Source: Rapana venosa (lineage: Eukaryota; Mollusca; Gastropoda; Neogastropoda; Muricidae). From it: DNA of 64,000 nt. Below the pieces are notes generated by a model. That model was given only the letters and a program-made list of their open reading frames with translations. It was not told the origin of the DNA and made no database searches. Location of the stretch: assembly GCA_028751875.1 (NCBI GenBank), contig CM054134.1:76484567-76548566 (forward strand), read 5' to 3'. The position numbers and the translations under genes are program-made. Below, piece by piece: positions 43,674 to 56,090 of the stretch (positions are counted from its first letter, which is position 1; each line of letters opens with the position of its first letter).

Positions 43674-43890
43674 ATTTCAAGCCTTCCTGTTGTTTGTTTA
43701 ATACTTATTTTCTGTGTGTTTCAAGCCTCTTGTTGTTTGTTTCATACTTATTTTCTGCGTGTTTCAAGCCTTCTTGTTTGTTTCATACTTATTTTCTGTA
43801 TGTTTCAAGCTTTCTTGTTGTTTGTTTCATACTTATTTTCTGTGTGTTTCAAGCCTTCTTGTTGTTTGTTTCATACTTATTTTCTGTGGT
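43674..43890 (+). repeat. About 44-bp minisatellite, 5 units
   Basis: Units 'TTTCAAGCCTTCTTGTTGTT' plus 'TGTTTCATACTTATTTTCTG' repeat at 41-45 bp. The Cys/Phe-rich frames across it are artefacts. Confidence 0.9.
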
Positions 43891-44223
43891 ATTCCAGTGC
43901 TGCTGCACTATTATACCCCTTACAACGACACCACTTTAAAATATATGTGCCCCTTACACAACTTAAACACACAACTCCTCCCAGTCTCATAACACACAGC
44001 CACACATCACATACGCCTATGCTTGTTCGGTCAGTGTCACATACCCAGAACCATCAGACCAGGAAGCAGGATGAAGATGCATGGGTCATGAGCACCTGCA
44101 TGTAATAACTTGTGAGCTGTCTCTCTACTGCATTTGTGGAAGAAGGAAAAAATGTTCGAGCAGCGCTGTACAGACAAGCTAAAGAATGACACGCTTCTTT
44201 CAAAAGGTAAGGACAAGAGAGAA

Positions 44224-44630
44224 AGGTGGCTGGACGGTTTAGACATTCTCCTGCCTAACAAGTAAACCGTGAGGTTTTGCGTTCGATTCCCCAGCCTTGC
44301 CTTTTTTTCTCAGTTTGACAGGAAAATCGAATGTCAAGTCTTTCGTATGGTTCTCTAAACCAATCGGACCCATGTGCTTGCAAGAACTTCTGCACGTTAA
44401 AAAACAACAAACCACCCCCCAAAAAGAAAACATAACAGTTGACAATTGGAAAGAGCAGGGAGGTACTTCCTGACTGTCCTGGCAAAATTGGGAGGTTCTA
44501 ATCCCACCTGTATCCCCGTCCCCGAAGTCGGAATGCAGCTACCTTAATGAGGGGCCGATAGCATACACAAAAATCCCACCATTAGTGAACCTTGGAACAC
44601 TAGCTGAAAATCGGAGGGGGGGGGAGCAAA
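44224..44630 (+). repeat. SINE family B, full length
   Basis: tRNA-like head: A-box-like 'GGTGGCTGGACGGTTTAGAC' and B-box 'GCGTTCGATTCCCC'. The body has 'GGAAAATCGAATGTCAAGTC' and 'CTCTAAACCAATCGG'. The tail is 'GAAGTCGGAATGCAGCTACC' and 'CCACCATTAGTGAACCTTGG'. The minus-strand copy at 62826-63212 has the same architecture. Confidence 0.75.
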
Positions 44631-44864
44631 ACAAGCTCGCAAGAATGGCCGACTACTTCGAGATCCTCTACAAACTAAAATCTTTTACTGATGCCAAGAT
44701 TAAAGACACAAGGGTGGGGGCTATTTTGGTGGGTGTGTTTTTTGTTGTGGTTTGGGTTTTTTGTTTGATTGGTCAGTTGCTTGCTGCTGCTCCCTACTGG
44801 TCTTGTGGTGAATGAAAAAGAGGCTCAAAAGCAATAAATCAGATAATATGATGTGTGTGCGTGC

Positions 44865-45165
44865 GCGGGGGTCTAGTCTACTTATTAGCGTTGAGCTTGT
44901 GATCTGAGTCTAAGCCTCGACCGAGACATCCATTTCAGGGGATTTTTCCCTTGGAGTTAACATCAGTACAGACTTCACTGTCCCCAAAAGTCCAGATGAA
45001 ACTATAAACTTAACTCCCATGTACAAACGCACGCAGAACATCATGCGCACACAATAAAACTCGTTCCGCCTCTCGGAAAAGTAGGCTATCGAGTGCCCTA
45101 TTGAACTGATGACATTATCGTTTAAAACACATACCCCCAGTACTGGTGTCATGTTTAGACATCAC
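44865..45165 (+). repeat. SINE family A, plus strand
   Basis: Degraded head 'GTCTACTTATTAGCGTTGAG', then 'GGAGTTAACATCAGTACAGA', 'CGCACGCAGAACATCATGC' and 'CTCGTTCCGCCTCTCGG'. The tail is replaced by family-B-like 'AACACATACCCCCAGTACTG'-type sequence. Confidence 0.7.
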
Positions 45166-45371
45166 CCCCGATAGAAAAGTCGAGGTACTGAGAAGATGAG
45201 GAGACTGCAGTCCCTGGGATGTGCAAGCTGCTGCAACCTGCTATGGAGCCAACTTCATCCCACAGAAGTGGAAGAGCCAAATGGTGCACATCTCCATGGA
45301 GGGTCATGTTAACGGACAGAATGACAAAGTTGAGAAATAAGCTGCAAAAGAAAGCAGGCAAGCTTCACTTC

Positions 45372-45705
45372 AAATGACCCATGGCCCAAGCCAAGCCATA
45401 TGCTAGCTATTGATATATGTTAAGTGCCAAGCCCTACATCAAAATGATGTAATGCTTTAAAATGTTGTATTGGGTGTCTTCAACAGTGAGCTATACTCTA
45501 TAATTATTAAAGGAGAAAAAAAATCACCTGATGTCGGAGTATGGCAGCCTATAATGGTGAGTTTCTTGAAAACGGTCAGAACAAAAAAAATTATCATCTA
45601 ATATTTACCTACGATCTCAGAAGCATTCCCAGGTGGGATGGGTGAGACAGTGCATATTCTGGGAGAGCTACAGGATATTAAGCTGGGGAATGCGCATCAA
45701 CAACT
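45372..45705 (+). repeat. Interspersed family D copy
   Basis: Begins 'GGCCCAAGCCAAGCCATATG' and runs through 'ACCTGATGTCGGAGTATGGC', 'TTGAAAACGGTCAGA', 'CCCAGGTGGGATGGGTGAG' and 'AAGCTGGGGAATGCGCA'. It parallels 52.92-53.26 kb in every block. Confidence 0.75.
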
Positions 45706-45710
45706 TCAAA

Positions 45711-46076
45711 TGATCGTGGGCAGAACAACACAGGTCATCTAGATATGTGAAGAGTATCAAAAGTCTCTGCCTGTAAGTTTTGGACTTCAGCAAAGCCGTC
45801 ACTACTGTCCAGCATCATTGTGGAAGATCCTAAAGGTCTGAGGCATTTAAAAAAAAAACACAAACCAACTCACCTCAACCAATGAATAAGTGCTACACAA
45901 ACCCCACACGCTGGGTCGGGGACTGACTGTAATGTCTAGATTGAAGTTCTTACTGAAATCCTTCCTCACTTACAAATGCGCAATTGATTGGATTCTGAGA
46001 CATGCAGTTCTAGAAGGAAGAAAAGAAAATACTAACGGACACCGTAGACTGAAGGAAAGAACCTTTCAGACTTAAA
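45711..46076 (+). pseudogene. Decayed RTE-like reverse transcriptase fragment
   Basis: Translated pieces in shifting frames resemble the RTE/BovB reverse-transcriptase core: 'GRTTQVI', 'ICEEYQKSLPV', 'SLWKILKV', and further on 'AIDWILRHAVLEGR'. Stops and frameshifts interrupt every frame and the FADD region is missing. Clade assignment is by motif memory only. Confidence 0.4.
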
Positions 46077-46203
46077 CTTTTCTTGCCATGCTGCAGCCCC
46101 TATGGTGAACAACACTCATGACTCAACAGTCATTGCAGGCATCCCTCCTGAGCAGAGCCAAGCTCTTAGACGGTATAATGGTATTAAAGAGACAAAGAGG
46201 CCG

Positions 46204-47406
46204 AGAGAGCTATCATAAACACTCAAACCACCCCAGTCCACACTTTAGATACACTTCTACTTGCTTCTGATGCAGGAAAAATCTCCCTCCTCACTCTTCT
46301 TGACTTATCTGCAGCCTTCGACACTATAGATCAATCAATTCTTTCTCGCCTCCAAAATACGTTTGGTATTAATGGCACAGCCCTCACCTGGTTTACTTCA
46401 TACCTCACAGACCGATTCCAGAAAGTTATTGTAAACAAAATTCAATCAAAACCTGTCAAAATAGAATGTGGAGTCCCACAAGGATCAGTCCTGGGCCCTG
46501 TTCTCTTTACTCACTACACTGCTCTACTTTCACATATAATAAACAACCACCATACTGATCATCATTTCTATGCCGATGATACTCAGCTTCAATGCGTGAT
46601 ACTGTTGATAACTTGCCTTCCATTTTGACAAATATGTCCTACTGCCTTCACGACATTCAAAACTGGATGACTCAGAACAAGTTACAACTTAATGCCGATA
46701 AAACCGAAGCCATGCTCATAGGGACCGAACGTAAACTTTCCTCCATCGCAACAACTTCAATAGAATTCGGCAATAGGTCAGTTTCTTTTTCCAGCTCTAT
46801 GAAGTATTTAGGAGTAGTTCTCGACAACACACTCTCTATGAAAAAAATTAATCACCCAGACCTGCCAGTCTTGCCATATTAATTACGCGCGTAAGCGCGA
46901 TTCGCAAGTATCTGTCCACTGATGCAACTTCCAAGCTTGTCACATATCTCATTCTTTCACGTTTAGACTACTGTAATTCTCTTTTGGTTGGCCTACCAGC
47001 ATCATCCATCCACTCTCTTCAACGCATACAAAACTCTGCAGCTCGACTGGTCCTAAGAAAGAAAAAATCTGAACACATTACTCCTCTTCTGCAATCTCTT
47101 CACTGGCTGCCTGTCTCACAAAGACTGCAGTATAAGATCAATACCCTCTGTTTCAAATGTCTCCACAAATCTGCACCCCCTTATCTCTGTAACTGTCTTC
47201 ATCTGTACACTCCATCCCGTTCCCTTCGTTCAGCCGCAGATACTTTGTGCTTTCGAACATCCAGATTCAAACCAACCGCTGTTGGCCGTTGCTCTTTCTC
47301 TGTTTCTGGTCCATCCACCTGGAATGACCTCCCTTTTTCACTTTGCCAAAATACTTCATTTGATACCTTCAAATCCAGCCTCAAAACACACTTATTTCCT
47401 ACCTGA
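46204..47406 (+). pseudogene. L2/CR1-like LINE reverse transcriptase remnant
   Basis: Three frames together give the C-terminal half of a non-LTR reverse transcriptase: 'LTLLDLSAAFDTID', 'GVPQGSVLGPVLF', the catalytic 'HFYADDTQL' (46563-46586), 'WMTQNKLQLNADKTEAMLIG', 'SMKYLGVVLD', 'SRLDYCNSLLVGLP', then the thumb/C-terminal 'RIQNSAARLVL' and 'LQSLHWLPVSQR'. Frame breaks fall near 46590 and 46880. The 5' part (endonuclease, ORF1) is absent, so the copy is truncated and inactive. The motifs are those of the L2/CR1 group. Confidence 0.85.
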
Positions 47407-47459
47407 GACTTTCTCCTCATATCTGTCCCTACTTTTCAACAGCATCCTTTACCTCCTAA

Positions 47460-47614
<155 letters not shown>

Positions 47615-47759
47615 GGCATACATTTGAAATCTGCTTTTCATTGTATTTGAGGAAAGTTGCATGCGTGTAAATAATTTGATTGCAAGCGCTTCGATTCGTT
47701 TGTTTTACAAGATTCAGCACTGTATAAATTCCATATATTATTATTATTAAATATGCAGG

Positions 47760-49100
47760 ATCCCCAAGTATCAAGCAGCTGCAATACATATCCCATTCTA
47801 AACAGTGTAGCCTTTACAAATAAAGGCAGGGTAGTGTGTTGGTTTTTTTAAATATTTTGTTCCCTTTGATTCTAGAGCACCACAAATCTAATCCAGAATT
47901 ATGGCTCTTCCTCCTTCAAGTTTATTTAACAAGGATCTGCTGTAGCTTTGATGGCCACAGCCACTCATCTCTCTGCTACCAACATAACTGCCTCATTAAT
48001 GCCGTTGAAGATCAACATCCTAACTGGAGCAAGGTCTGAAGAATTTTACCTGGTTGAAAAAGAAATGCAAGGACACCCCCCTTCCCCCCTCCCTCCCCCA
48101 AAGTTAATTATGTCTTAGTGAAAAATGCAGTTACCCCCTACAACCTGGCTAAATATCCGTTACATTCAGCTTGTCAGGCTAAACACTCAAAAGAGTCACC
48201 ATCACAGCAGACCTCAAACGGAGTGTTTGTGTGATCAACCTTCCAAGCAAGGCCAACAAGAGCCTTGGTTTCATCAGAACAAATCTGAAACTAGAAAACA
48301 CCTGAAAGTAAAGCAAGCAACGCGTGAAGCCCTAGATAAACATGTTCGATAGCATGTCGTCCAGGAACGAGACCCCTGAACATTCACCTGTTTCTTACAG
48401 AAAATACCAAGACAAGTTGGGAGATGGGTACAGCAAGTTTTTAAACATTCCTCTGCCACTGTGGATTTAACAAAACAAAACAAAAAAGAGCAAGGAGGGT
48501 GTGTTGGCCCTCTCTCAGATCAAAGCGGAGGTGAGCAAATATTACCAAAGGCTTCAAGCTATTAACTTATGGACCAGAAGGGGAGGGGGGGGGGGGAGGG
48601 GAATCCCAATGCCATTCCCCATCATTTGCTGAATCACCTGTCTAAAATGGAACTGTTTCTTGCCAAGACTTACAACAAAACAAAACAAAAAAAGAGGAAA
48701 TCCATGGCCTCTCTGTCTCATTCAAACAGGCCTCTTACAGGACTCATTCATCCAAATACCTAAGAAGAAAAGTGCCATTCCATTTCATTTGACTATCGAC
48801 GTTGTGCAAAATTTCATTGTGAAAACACAATTTTATTGTAAAACCTCTTCCCCCTGATGTGCAAGAATGCTATAGACTGCCTGTGTATTGTCCCTGGCCA
48901 TATTCCCTTCGGCTGCACACCAGTATTAAAAAATCACTCTTTTTCCTTCTGTTTTTCTATGTAACTCTTATATTCATACCGCACGTACTAAGGCATCCAC
49001 AGAAATAAAAACCACTTTTTGTGAAAGACTAGCCTCTGACTCAAAACTCATGTGATTTTGAACAATTTTTGTAGGTTTGAAAAATTTTTTTATTTTTCAG
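47760..49100. other. Intergenic DNA, no gene seen
   Basis: Short A-rich and G-rich tracts (48578-48600). No domain, repeat-family match or RNA gene was recognised. Confidence 0.5.
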
Positions 49101-49117
49101 CGAACACTGTACCCCCT

Positions 49118-49397
49118 AGGAGGCACCGTGGTCGAGTGGTTTAGGCGGTCAACTCGTGATCCAGAGGTCGCGGGTTCGATCCCCGCTCGGCTCGGTGTTG
49201 TGTCCTTGGGAAAGACACTTTACTCCTATTTTCCTCACTCCACCCAGGTGTACAAGTGGGTACCAGCTCTGCTGGGGAAGTATCTGGCGACAGACTAGCG
49301 TCCTGTCACAGGGGTGGTGAAAAACCATCAGTTCGCTTAACGCTACAGAAACCGGGATAAGCTCCGGCTCTATGGGCCTTCTGGCTCGAAAGAACAT
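49118..49397 (+). mobile_element. tRNA-derived SINE with target-site duplication
   Basis: A complete element of about 280 bp. The head has an intact A box ('GTGGTCGAGTGGTTTAGGCG') and B box ('GGGTTCGATCCCCG'). It is followed by a central domain beginning 'TTGTGTCCTTGGGAAAGACA' and 'CACTCCACCCAGGTGTACAA', of the kind conserved between animal SINE families, and a tail 'GATAAGCTCCGGCTCTATGG'. It is flanked by 'ACTGTACCCCCT' at 49106-49117 and 49398-49409. It differs from families A, B and C and is the best-preserved SINE here, suggesting recent insertion. Confidence 0.88.
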
Positions 49398-50199
49398 ACT
49401 GTACCCCCTCAGTCCTTTGTTGTCTGCTAGCTTCCTTACCACAATATGCATGCGCGGGGTCAACGCTGTAGGAATACAGGCAAACCTCATTTGATGGTTA
49501 TTTCCAACTTTCTCGTGACTACCTGGTATTGCTCTATGTCCTCAATCCAAAAAACAAGTGCACAGTCCAATTTTTCATGCTTAAAAAAAATCTGTGATAA
49601 TCATCAACACTTTTTTCCACTCCCATTCTATACAAGATACTACTTTACCCCCAAATTAATACCGGTGTGTAGCCTTCCATCCTTTTCCTCCAGGCCTACA
49701 ATTTCCTCTCATTGATGAGTATGGACCACGGCTTTGCCAATACGGAAGTTTCCCGCCCAGTGACCTCCCTTACGCATCTCTAGGCCTACTGATTATTTGA
49801 GAAGTGTAAATGTGCCTGCACTGGGTCATGTATTTTGTCCATATATTATCCCCCACCCCCTTGTTTGTTCGTTTGTCAGTTCTTTACTGTTTACTTTTCA
49901 AAGATGTGAATCGTGGTCAAGATCGATGGAGAAAAAAAATACACACTAGGAAAAATACAAGCCGGAAATGAATGTGCTAATCGTCTGAGATGTCACAACT
50001 ACTTCACATGAAGAGGAGAGACAAACAAACTGCCGTTCTGTTTTGGTAGTTCACCCAGTTCTGAAGTACTCAATAATTTGTATGTAATGTGTGAAACATT
50101 ATAGCCTTTGAAACAAACTGTACTCAACCCATCATCTCTAAAAAATTGAGAGGACAGGTCCAAAGCTTGGAAAAGTAAAACATGGAAAATGAAACAGTC

Positions 50200-50660
50200 A
50201 AATCGACAAAACTGTGAAATGTAAAACTGAGTTTTCAAATATTCGTGTAACTGAATGTGAAGAAGCCAAACGAAGCTTTCATATGTAAAAGAATTCAAAT
50301 GTACTCATAAAGGAAGGAGAAGACAAAAGAAGCTTTTACACGTGGGAAAGGATTCTGATGCACCCGTAAAAAAGTAAAAAAAGAAGGAGAGGAAGAATAT
50401 ATGAAGCCTTCAAGTGTAAAAGGATTCAAATGTTGGTGTAAAATAGAGAGGATAAGACTATGAAGACAATAAATGTCAGTGGATTCAAATGTACTTGTAA
50501 AAGAATATGTGTGGAACCTTCAAACGTAAAACAGGTTCAACGTACTTGTAAAAGGAAAAAGACGGATGAAGCCTTGAAACATAAAAGAACTGAAAAATGT
50601 GCGTACTCCTAAAAGGGTACGGTAGAGAACAGAGCTTTCAACTGTAAAAAGAATAGTTAA
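50200..50660 (+). repeat. Degenerate tandem repeat, unit about 60-70 bp
   Basis: Seven or eight loose copies of 'GAAGCCTTCAAGTGTAAAAG' + 'GATTCAAATGTACTCGTAAAAG' separated by purine-rich spacers. Units begin near 50265, 50328, 50399, 50448, 50510, 50565 and 50628. No open frame runs through it. Confidence 0.7.
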
Positions 50661-51734
50661 TGAAGTTTACCAGCTCCACTCCTCCAAGGCCGCAAGACAG
50701 CACTGTAATCAGCTGGTACAAACAGATAAAAGCCATCAGTATCAAGTTTGCAATGCACGTTAGACAACTTCAAACAGACGGAACAAACGGAGATCGCCTG
50801 AACAAGTCACCACCACAGCTGCCAGCTTTCTTATTGTCCTGGCTTTACAATTTTCTAAGCCTCCAACGAGGTGCCTGCGTGGGGTTCATCTTGTGGTCTG
50901 TAGCCTACTTATCGCCAGTTTTACCAGACAAAACGGTCTTGGTAGACCCCCGTTCACTTTGTGGACTCAAACTGGTTTTGATGACATGAGATCTTCTTTG
51001 TTCGCTGATGTTTGTTCTCGCGAAGAGGTGCGGAGAAAAAAATGGTAAGGTGCGAATAGAATACAATAAAAAAAGAAAAGACGAGTAGGTTCACGTCTGG
51101 GGCCGCTTTGTAAAGGAAAACAGTTTGATGTGTGCAGTGAATGTGTTTGTCACAGAAAGTAACCTTGGCCACACAACCCGTTCTTTCACAAAGTGGTGAG
51201 ATAGTAAAGAGCACGGACAGAACTGGGGGAAATATGAAAAGGGTCGAGCGAAATGGTCAAAAATGTCACAACAGTTGGTACATTGGGTCTTCTGGTTTTT
51301 CATTGTTATGTGTTTTTCGTATTTTCAGAACTGCAGATTTTGTCCTTTCCCCTGTTTTTTCTTTACACATGCACACAGACATGCGCGCGTGCACGCCCGT
51401 TTCTTTTTCTTTCTTTCTGAGTCTTTTTGTTTGTTTGTTTGTCTCTTTCTTTTTTGTTGTTGTTGAGAACTAGTTACATACAGCTGCTTGCATTGTGTCA
51501 TTCTTTATTTACATGTTTCATTGATACAACAGGTCACAATGTCAACAAAACATACGCCTCTCTCTCTCTCTCTTGTTTTCAAAGTTTGTCAGCTGAAGAG
51601 AATACAAATGAAGCCTTCAAAGAAAACTGTAAGTGATTCAGCAAATAAACCACATCTTGTTAAATCCAGCTAAAGACTTTAGAAGTCTGTTAAAAACTCC
51701 TCCCCCTTTCTCCTTAAATGTTTGTCCATCTGCC

Positions 51735-51825
51735 CCCATCTCTCTCTCTCGCTCTCTCTCTCTCTTCTGTCTGTCTCTCTCTCTCTGTCTCTCTCTCTGT
51801 CTCTGTCTCTCTCTCTCTCTCTGTG
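51735..51825 (+). repeat. (CT)n-rich tract
   Basis: Imperfect CTCTCTGTCT repeats. Confidence 0.85.
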
Positions 51826-51942
51826 GCTTACATGGAAATTGTGACAATCTCCTTTTGCATTTCGTTGCCTTCACTTGCCTATTTGCCTTGCTCACTGTAT
51901 GTATTGTGGCCAAAACCCAATGTACATTAACCCTGTTCAGAG

Positions 51943-51944
<2 letters not shown>

Positions 51945-52015
<71 letters not shown>
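51945..52015 (+). repeat. (CA)n microsatellite
   Basis: About 35 CA units immediately 5' of a family A SINE. Confidence 0.95.
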
Positions 52016-52030
52016 GAAAGGGGGGGGGGG

Positions 52031-52357
52031 GTGACGGGATAGCCCGGTGGTTAGAGTGATGTATTCGTGATCTGCTGACCCAGGTTCGAATCTCGTTCTA
52101 GAGGATTTTTCCTTTGCAGTTAACATCAGTGCCGACTCCACTCTCCCCAAAAATCCTTCAGTTGAGACTATAAACCGAGTGCGAAAGCACGCAGAACATC
52201 TTGCGCACACGTTAAAACCCGTTCCGCTTTTCGGAAGAGTAGGCATTTGTGTGCCAGTGGGAATGAATGACAAAATTTACAAAACTGTATACACACGGGG
52301 ACTGGATAAAAAAAAGCACATGAGTGCTTATTCCATTATCCTCGAAATAAAAGAATA
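52031..52357 (+). repeat. SINE family A, full-length plus-strand copy
   Basis: The reference copy in this window. tRNA-like head: 'GATAGCCCGGTGGTTAGAGT' and B box 'CAGGTTCGAATCTCG'. The body has 'GTTAACATCAGTGCCGACTC', 'AGACTATAAACCGAG' and 'CGCAGAACATCTTGCGCACA'. The tail is 'TGAGTGCTTATTCCATTATC' followed by an A-rich end. Internal promoter boxes imply RNA polymerase III transcription. Confidence 0.88.
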
Positions 52358-52917
52358 ATAAACAAAATAAAAAATAAATAAAACAGCAGTCATTTTTAAA
52401 CTATCAACGCAAGACTAACCAGTTTATGTCGCGTTCTCATTTACTAAAGTCACACACAAAATTAAAATTATTTTGTTAGAAAAACGGTCTGTAGACAGAC
52501 CAACGACCAGATAAAAGCTGAATCGAGTTGTATAGGATATCCATTAATCTGGTGAAGGAAGTGTTGGAGGGGGGGGGGAGGGGGGCATCAGGAACTACAA
52601 GACAGAAAACTTCTCTCCTCGTCCTCTTCCCAAGATCAAAGCTGACCCCTAACTGTGTATTAAATCTGCTGCTTTTCACCAAATCTCTTACCCCCATTTG
52701 CATGATGATAACACACCCCCATGGTGATCAAAGCCAACCTCCAACTGTGTTTTAAATACGCAACTTTTTTAAAAAATCATTACAGGTCAATAAATGAGCC
52801 AAAATGTCCTGTAAATTAGACACGAATATGTTAGTAAAACACACGCAAGAAAAGAACTTAAACCGTATACTCTCCTGTGGAGAACCTCTATACTATAACG
52901 TTTACTTACATAATATA

Positions 52918-53260
52918 ATAACCTTGGCCCAAGCCAAAAGCTGTGTCTATTACTGATGTCAGCTAATTGCCAAGGCCTACACTAAAATGTCATGTTTTAA
53001 AGTGTTGAGATTACCTTCAGCCATGTCAAGCTCTTAACATGACTACCTGCACTCTCCTTTACAGGAGAAAAAACCCCCTGAAGTCGGATATAGCTGCCTA
53101 TAAGGCGAGGTACTTGAAAAGAGTCATACACCCAAACTTCTCATTCAGTGTGCAGTTTCAATCTAGCAGTGATTCCCAGGTGGGATAAGTGAGCCAGAAT
53201 GCACATTTTAGGTGACCCCCAGAGTATTAAGCTGGGGAACGCACAACAACATGACAACAA
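52918..53260 (+). repeat. Interspersed family D copy
   Basis: 'TTGGCCCAAGCCAAAAGC', 'CTGAAGTCGGATATAGCTGC', 'CTTGAAAAGAGTCATA', 'CCCAGGTGGGATAAGTGAGC', 'GGTGACCCCCAGAGTATTA'. The best match to 45.37-45.70 kb. Confidence 0.75.
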
Positions 53261-53261
53261 C

Positions 53262-55760
53262 ATAATATAACCAAAGTTTAAAGCGGACCTTCTCTATGAT
53301 TTAGAAGAAAAATAACACCTGCCTAATTTTCTAGTCTGTATTCCTGCATTTACCAGTCCACTCCCGTCGTAGGAAAGGAAATTTGCACCCGGATCACAAA
53401 CATGTTCTGCTTAAATCACAAGCCAATGAATAGAGCAGAGGGAGGGGTACAGCAAAGGTTAATTAACATCTGTTCTGACTGGTCTGTGCTTGTTGTGCAT
53501 TCAAATTCCCAGGTGACCCCCCCCCCCCCCCTCTCCCCTTTTGTGTTTATTTCTGGATTTGTTTGGAGTTGGGTTTTTTCTTGGATAATTCGGCCAGTAG
53601 GTGAGAGTCGACGAACCTGAATCTGTAGCCAATGTGAACTTGCACATGCCTATTTCCTAATAACATGGGGATAGTTTGAATAGTTTGGGGTTTTTAGTTG
53701 CTTTAGATTTTATATACATGTATACACATACACACAAACGTGTGTGTGTGTGTGTGTGTGTACGAATGGCTTATTTGCGTTTCCATTCTATTTTCTATTG
53801 GAGTTGGGGGTTCTCAGTGAAGGGAGGTTACCGCGTCTGGCAAAATGGACCTGATGCAATGCTTTAATTTTTTGTCAAAATTTGATGACTTGAACCAAGC
53901 CAGGCCAAGACATGGTCCTTGCTCAATAATGCCTCAAAATGTTGGCATTGAAAGTTGTGTTTTTGTTTTGTTTTTTGGGGCGTTTTGGGACATTGAAAGA
54001 TTTCATTTTCTAGTTTTTTTCTGTTTGTGTTGTTGGTTTAAAAAAAATTCAAATCTTGATTAAATCTTTGATAAATCACTTAACAACTGAAGGGGAAGTT
54101 GTAACTGGTTACTTGCACTTGTTTTCCTCCACTACTATTTCCTTTATATATATATTGCCTAAGTGTGCCTTGAGCTGCATGAGTCCTATGTTCACGTGTG
54201 ATATGTCCGTTTACAAGCCAGTTTCTTACCATTGCTCTCTCTCTCTCTCTCTGAGTGTGTGTTTGTGTGTGCGTGTGCACGCACGTACACACACATACAT
54301 GAGTGCCCATTTGTATACGAATGGATGGGATCTGTGGCTTAATGGTTAGCTTCATAGTGTAACAGGTATCTTTTTCGACCTATTCGAAGATTTCCACCTG
54401 TATTATGGATTCGCAGATTTCCACCTATCTATGGATTTGTGGATTTCTGCTATAGGCCTATATGGATTTGTAGATTTTGCTTTTTTATTCCATTTGTTTC
54501 GCCTCCTATTGGGTGGGGTCTTTGTTAGTTTGATTATTTGTGGTCATCTGTAAAGAAAAAATGTTTATGTTTTAGAAACGTTTGCCTTAATGAATTAACT
54601 TTTTTTAAATGTAGTTAACATTTAGCCTACTTTTATTAATGTACAACTTGGAAAACAAATCTGGTCTGAATTTCATTTAAAACGGTCGCAGACGCAAAAC
54701 TTCACCATTGGTGAACCTGGGAGCTGTAGCCGAGTAACACACACACACACATTCTTGCTTACTTGCATATATTGAAAATATACACACAACTACCTCACGC
54801 CAGCAAGTGTGCCAACATAGGCCTACGTGCTTAACGCGTATGTATAGGCTAGTTGTTCAAATTTAATGCATCCTAGCAACTTTTGTCTGAATCACTGCAC
54901 AAACGAAAACAGAGGTTTTATTGTATCCGTTCAATCATTTCTTTATAATTTCCTGAAGGAAAGGAGGCAAAGAGAAGGCAAACAAACGTTGGCGGGCGCC
55001 AGTGTTACGTTTGCTTTATCCTACAGATGCTGCAGGCCTTCAAATATTTAGCCACTGACCTGGTTTCATTTCTCTTCTGAAGACGAAGTATAATTTTCAG
55101 CCAATTTTCTCAGCCAGTCAAACACAGACGGAAAGAAAGCAAGACAGAAAACTGAGAGAAAAAAAGCATATGAGTTGAGATCTAGGCAAGTAGACTAATG
55201 ATGTTCCACTTGTTATACATTAGGCCTATACAAAACTGATGTTATGCATTACACAAACTATACATTATACGAAACTGGTGTTATACATTATACGAAACTG
55301 CGGCTGTAAACAAACCTTTGGTTTGTGGGACTGGTGAATAAATCGCCTAGATCTACGTGCTATAAATTGTGTATGGTTTTGTTGTTGTTTTTATTCCTCT
55401 TTTCACCACAAGCGTTCAAACCTACGAGTATGCAGATAATCAGATCTCTGTTTATAAAAGTAAAAGCACATGGTGTTTCTTCAGCAAAATCTTATAATCA
55501 TTTTCACTGTTACAAAATCTGCTAGGAATCTTCCAGCCAGTTTGAGGAAAGAAAACATACCAATAAGTTAGTGTGCAAATGGCGGCTTGTTTTTTTACTT
55601 GTTAATACTGGGCTACTGAACATGACCTACATAATTTAGTTGATTTTGCAAATGTGGGCGTGTTTGTTCGCTTATTTATTGGATTATCGAATGTGACCTA
55701 TATGATGTAGTTGATATAAAGACACTCTGCTTTTTGTGAGGACATCTGTGGAACAAATGA
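53262..55760. other. Intergenic DNA, no gene seen
   Basis: Contains a C-run at 53518-53532, GT/CA tracts at 53725-53760 and 54250-54295, a short piece related to family D near 53890-53960, and a small family-B tail fragment at about 54690-54735 ('TTCACCATTGGTGAACCTGG'). At 54370-54470 the phrase 'TATGGATTTGTGGATTT' recurs about four times. Confidence 0.45.
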
Positions 55761-55764
55761 TCCC

Positions 55765-56090
55765 CCATTGGAATGCCCGGGCATTTTCAGTCTAAATAGC
55801 ATCCCCATCTTCTGGAAACACTGTGCTAGGAATTTCCCCTTTTCTATCTCTCCCTTTGTTTCTTTCTCTTCGCCTCTCTATCCTCTCCCTCATGCCTACT
55901 TTCTGCATACCCAGCCCATTCTACTGCATTTTTTTTCCCATGCAAATCTGAAAATTGTTTCTTATAAATTTTATGATGAACTGCCCTGAAGTCGGAACAT
56001 GTCGACTGAGGTCAGCAGCTAGAACTGCTGCAGAGTTACAAGCGCAAGAGAAGACCAGGACTATGTATTCTATCCAATATGGCTATGGCC
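55765..56090 (+). repeat. Interspersed family E copy
   Basis: Shares 'AAATAGCATCCCCAT', 'TTCTGGAAA', 'CTGTGCTAGGAATTTCC' and the CT-rich stretch with 15.98-16.12 kb. It continues with 'CTGAGGTCAGCAGC' and 'GAGAAGACCAGGAC', which match 16.85-17.05 kb on the opposite strand. Confidence 0.65.

Noticed and set aside
43536..44105. 189-codon Cys/Phe-rich ORF
   Set aside because: It spans a SINE fragment and a 44 bp minisatellite, with no independent coding evidence.
46204..47406. Retroviral or host gene reverse transcriptase
   Set aside because: Motif order, the C-terminal 'LQSLHWLPV' region and the (ATT)n tail are those of a non-LTR LINE. There are no LTRs or gag/protease.
49118..49190. Functional tRNA gene
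   Set aside because: The A and B boxes are present, but a convincing cloverleaf with acceptor pairing was not found. The sequence continues into a SINE body with flanking TSDs.
50200..50660. Zinc-finger array
   Set aside because: 'TTCAAGTGTAAA' looked like a finger linker, but no frame has the Cys2His2 spacing and stops are frequent.
54320..54360. tRNA-like head 'GTGGCTTAATGGTTAGC'
   Set aside because: It has an A-box-like string only, with no B box or SINE body following, so it was not called.
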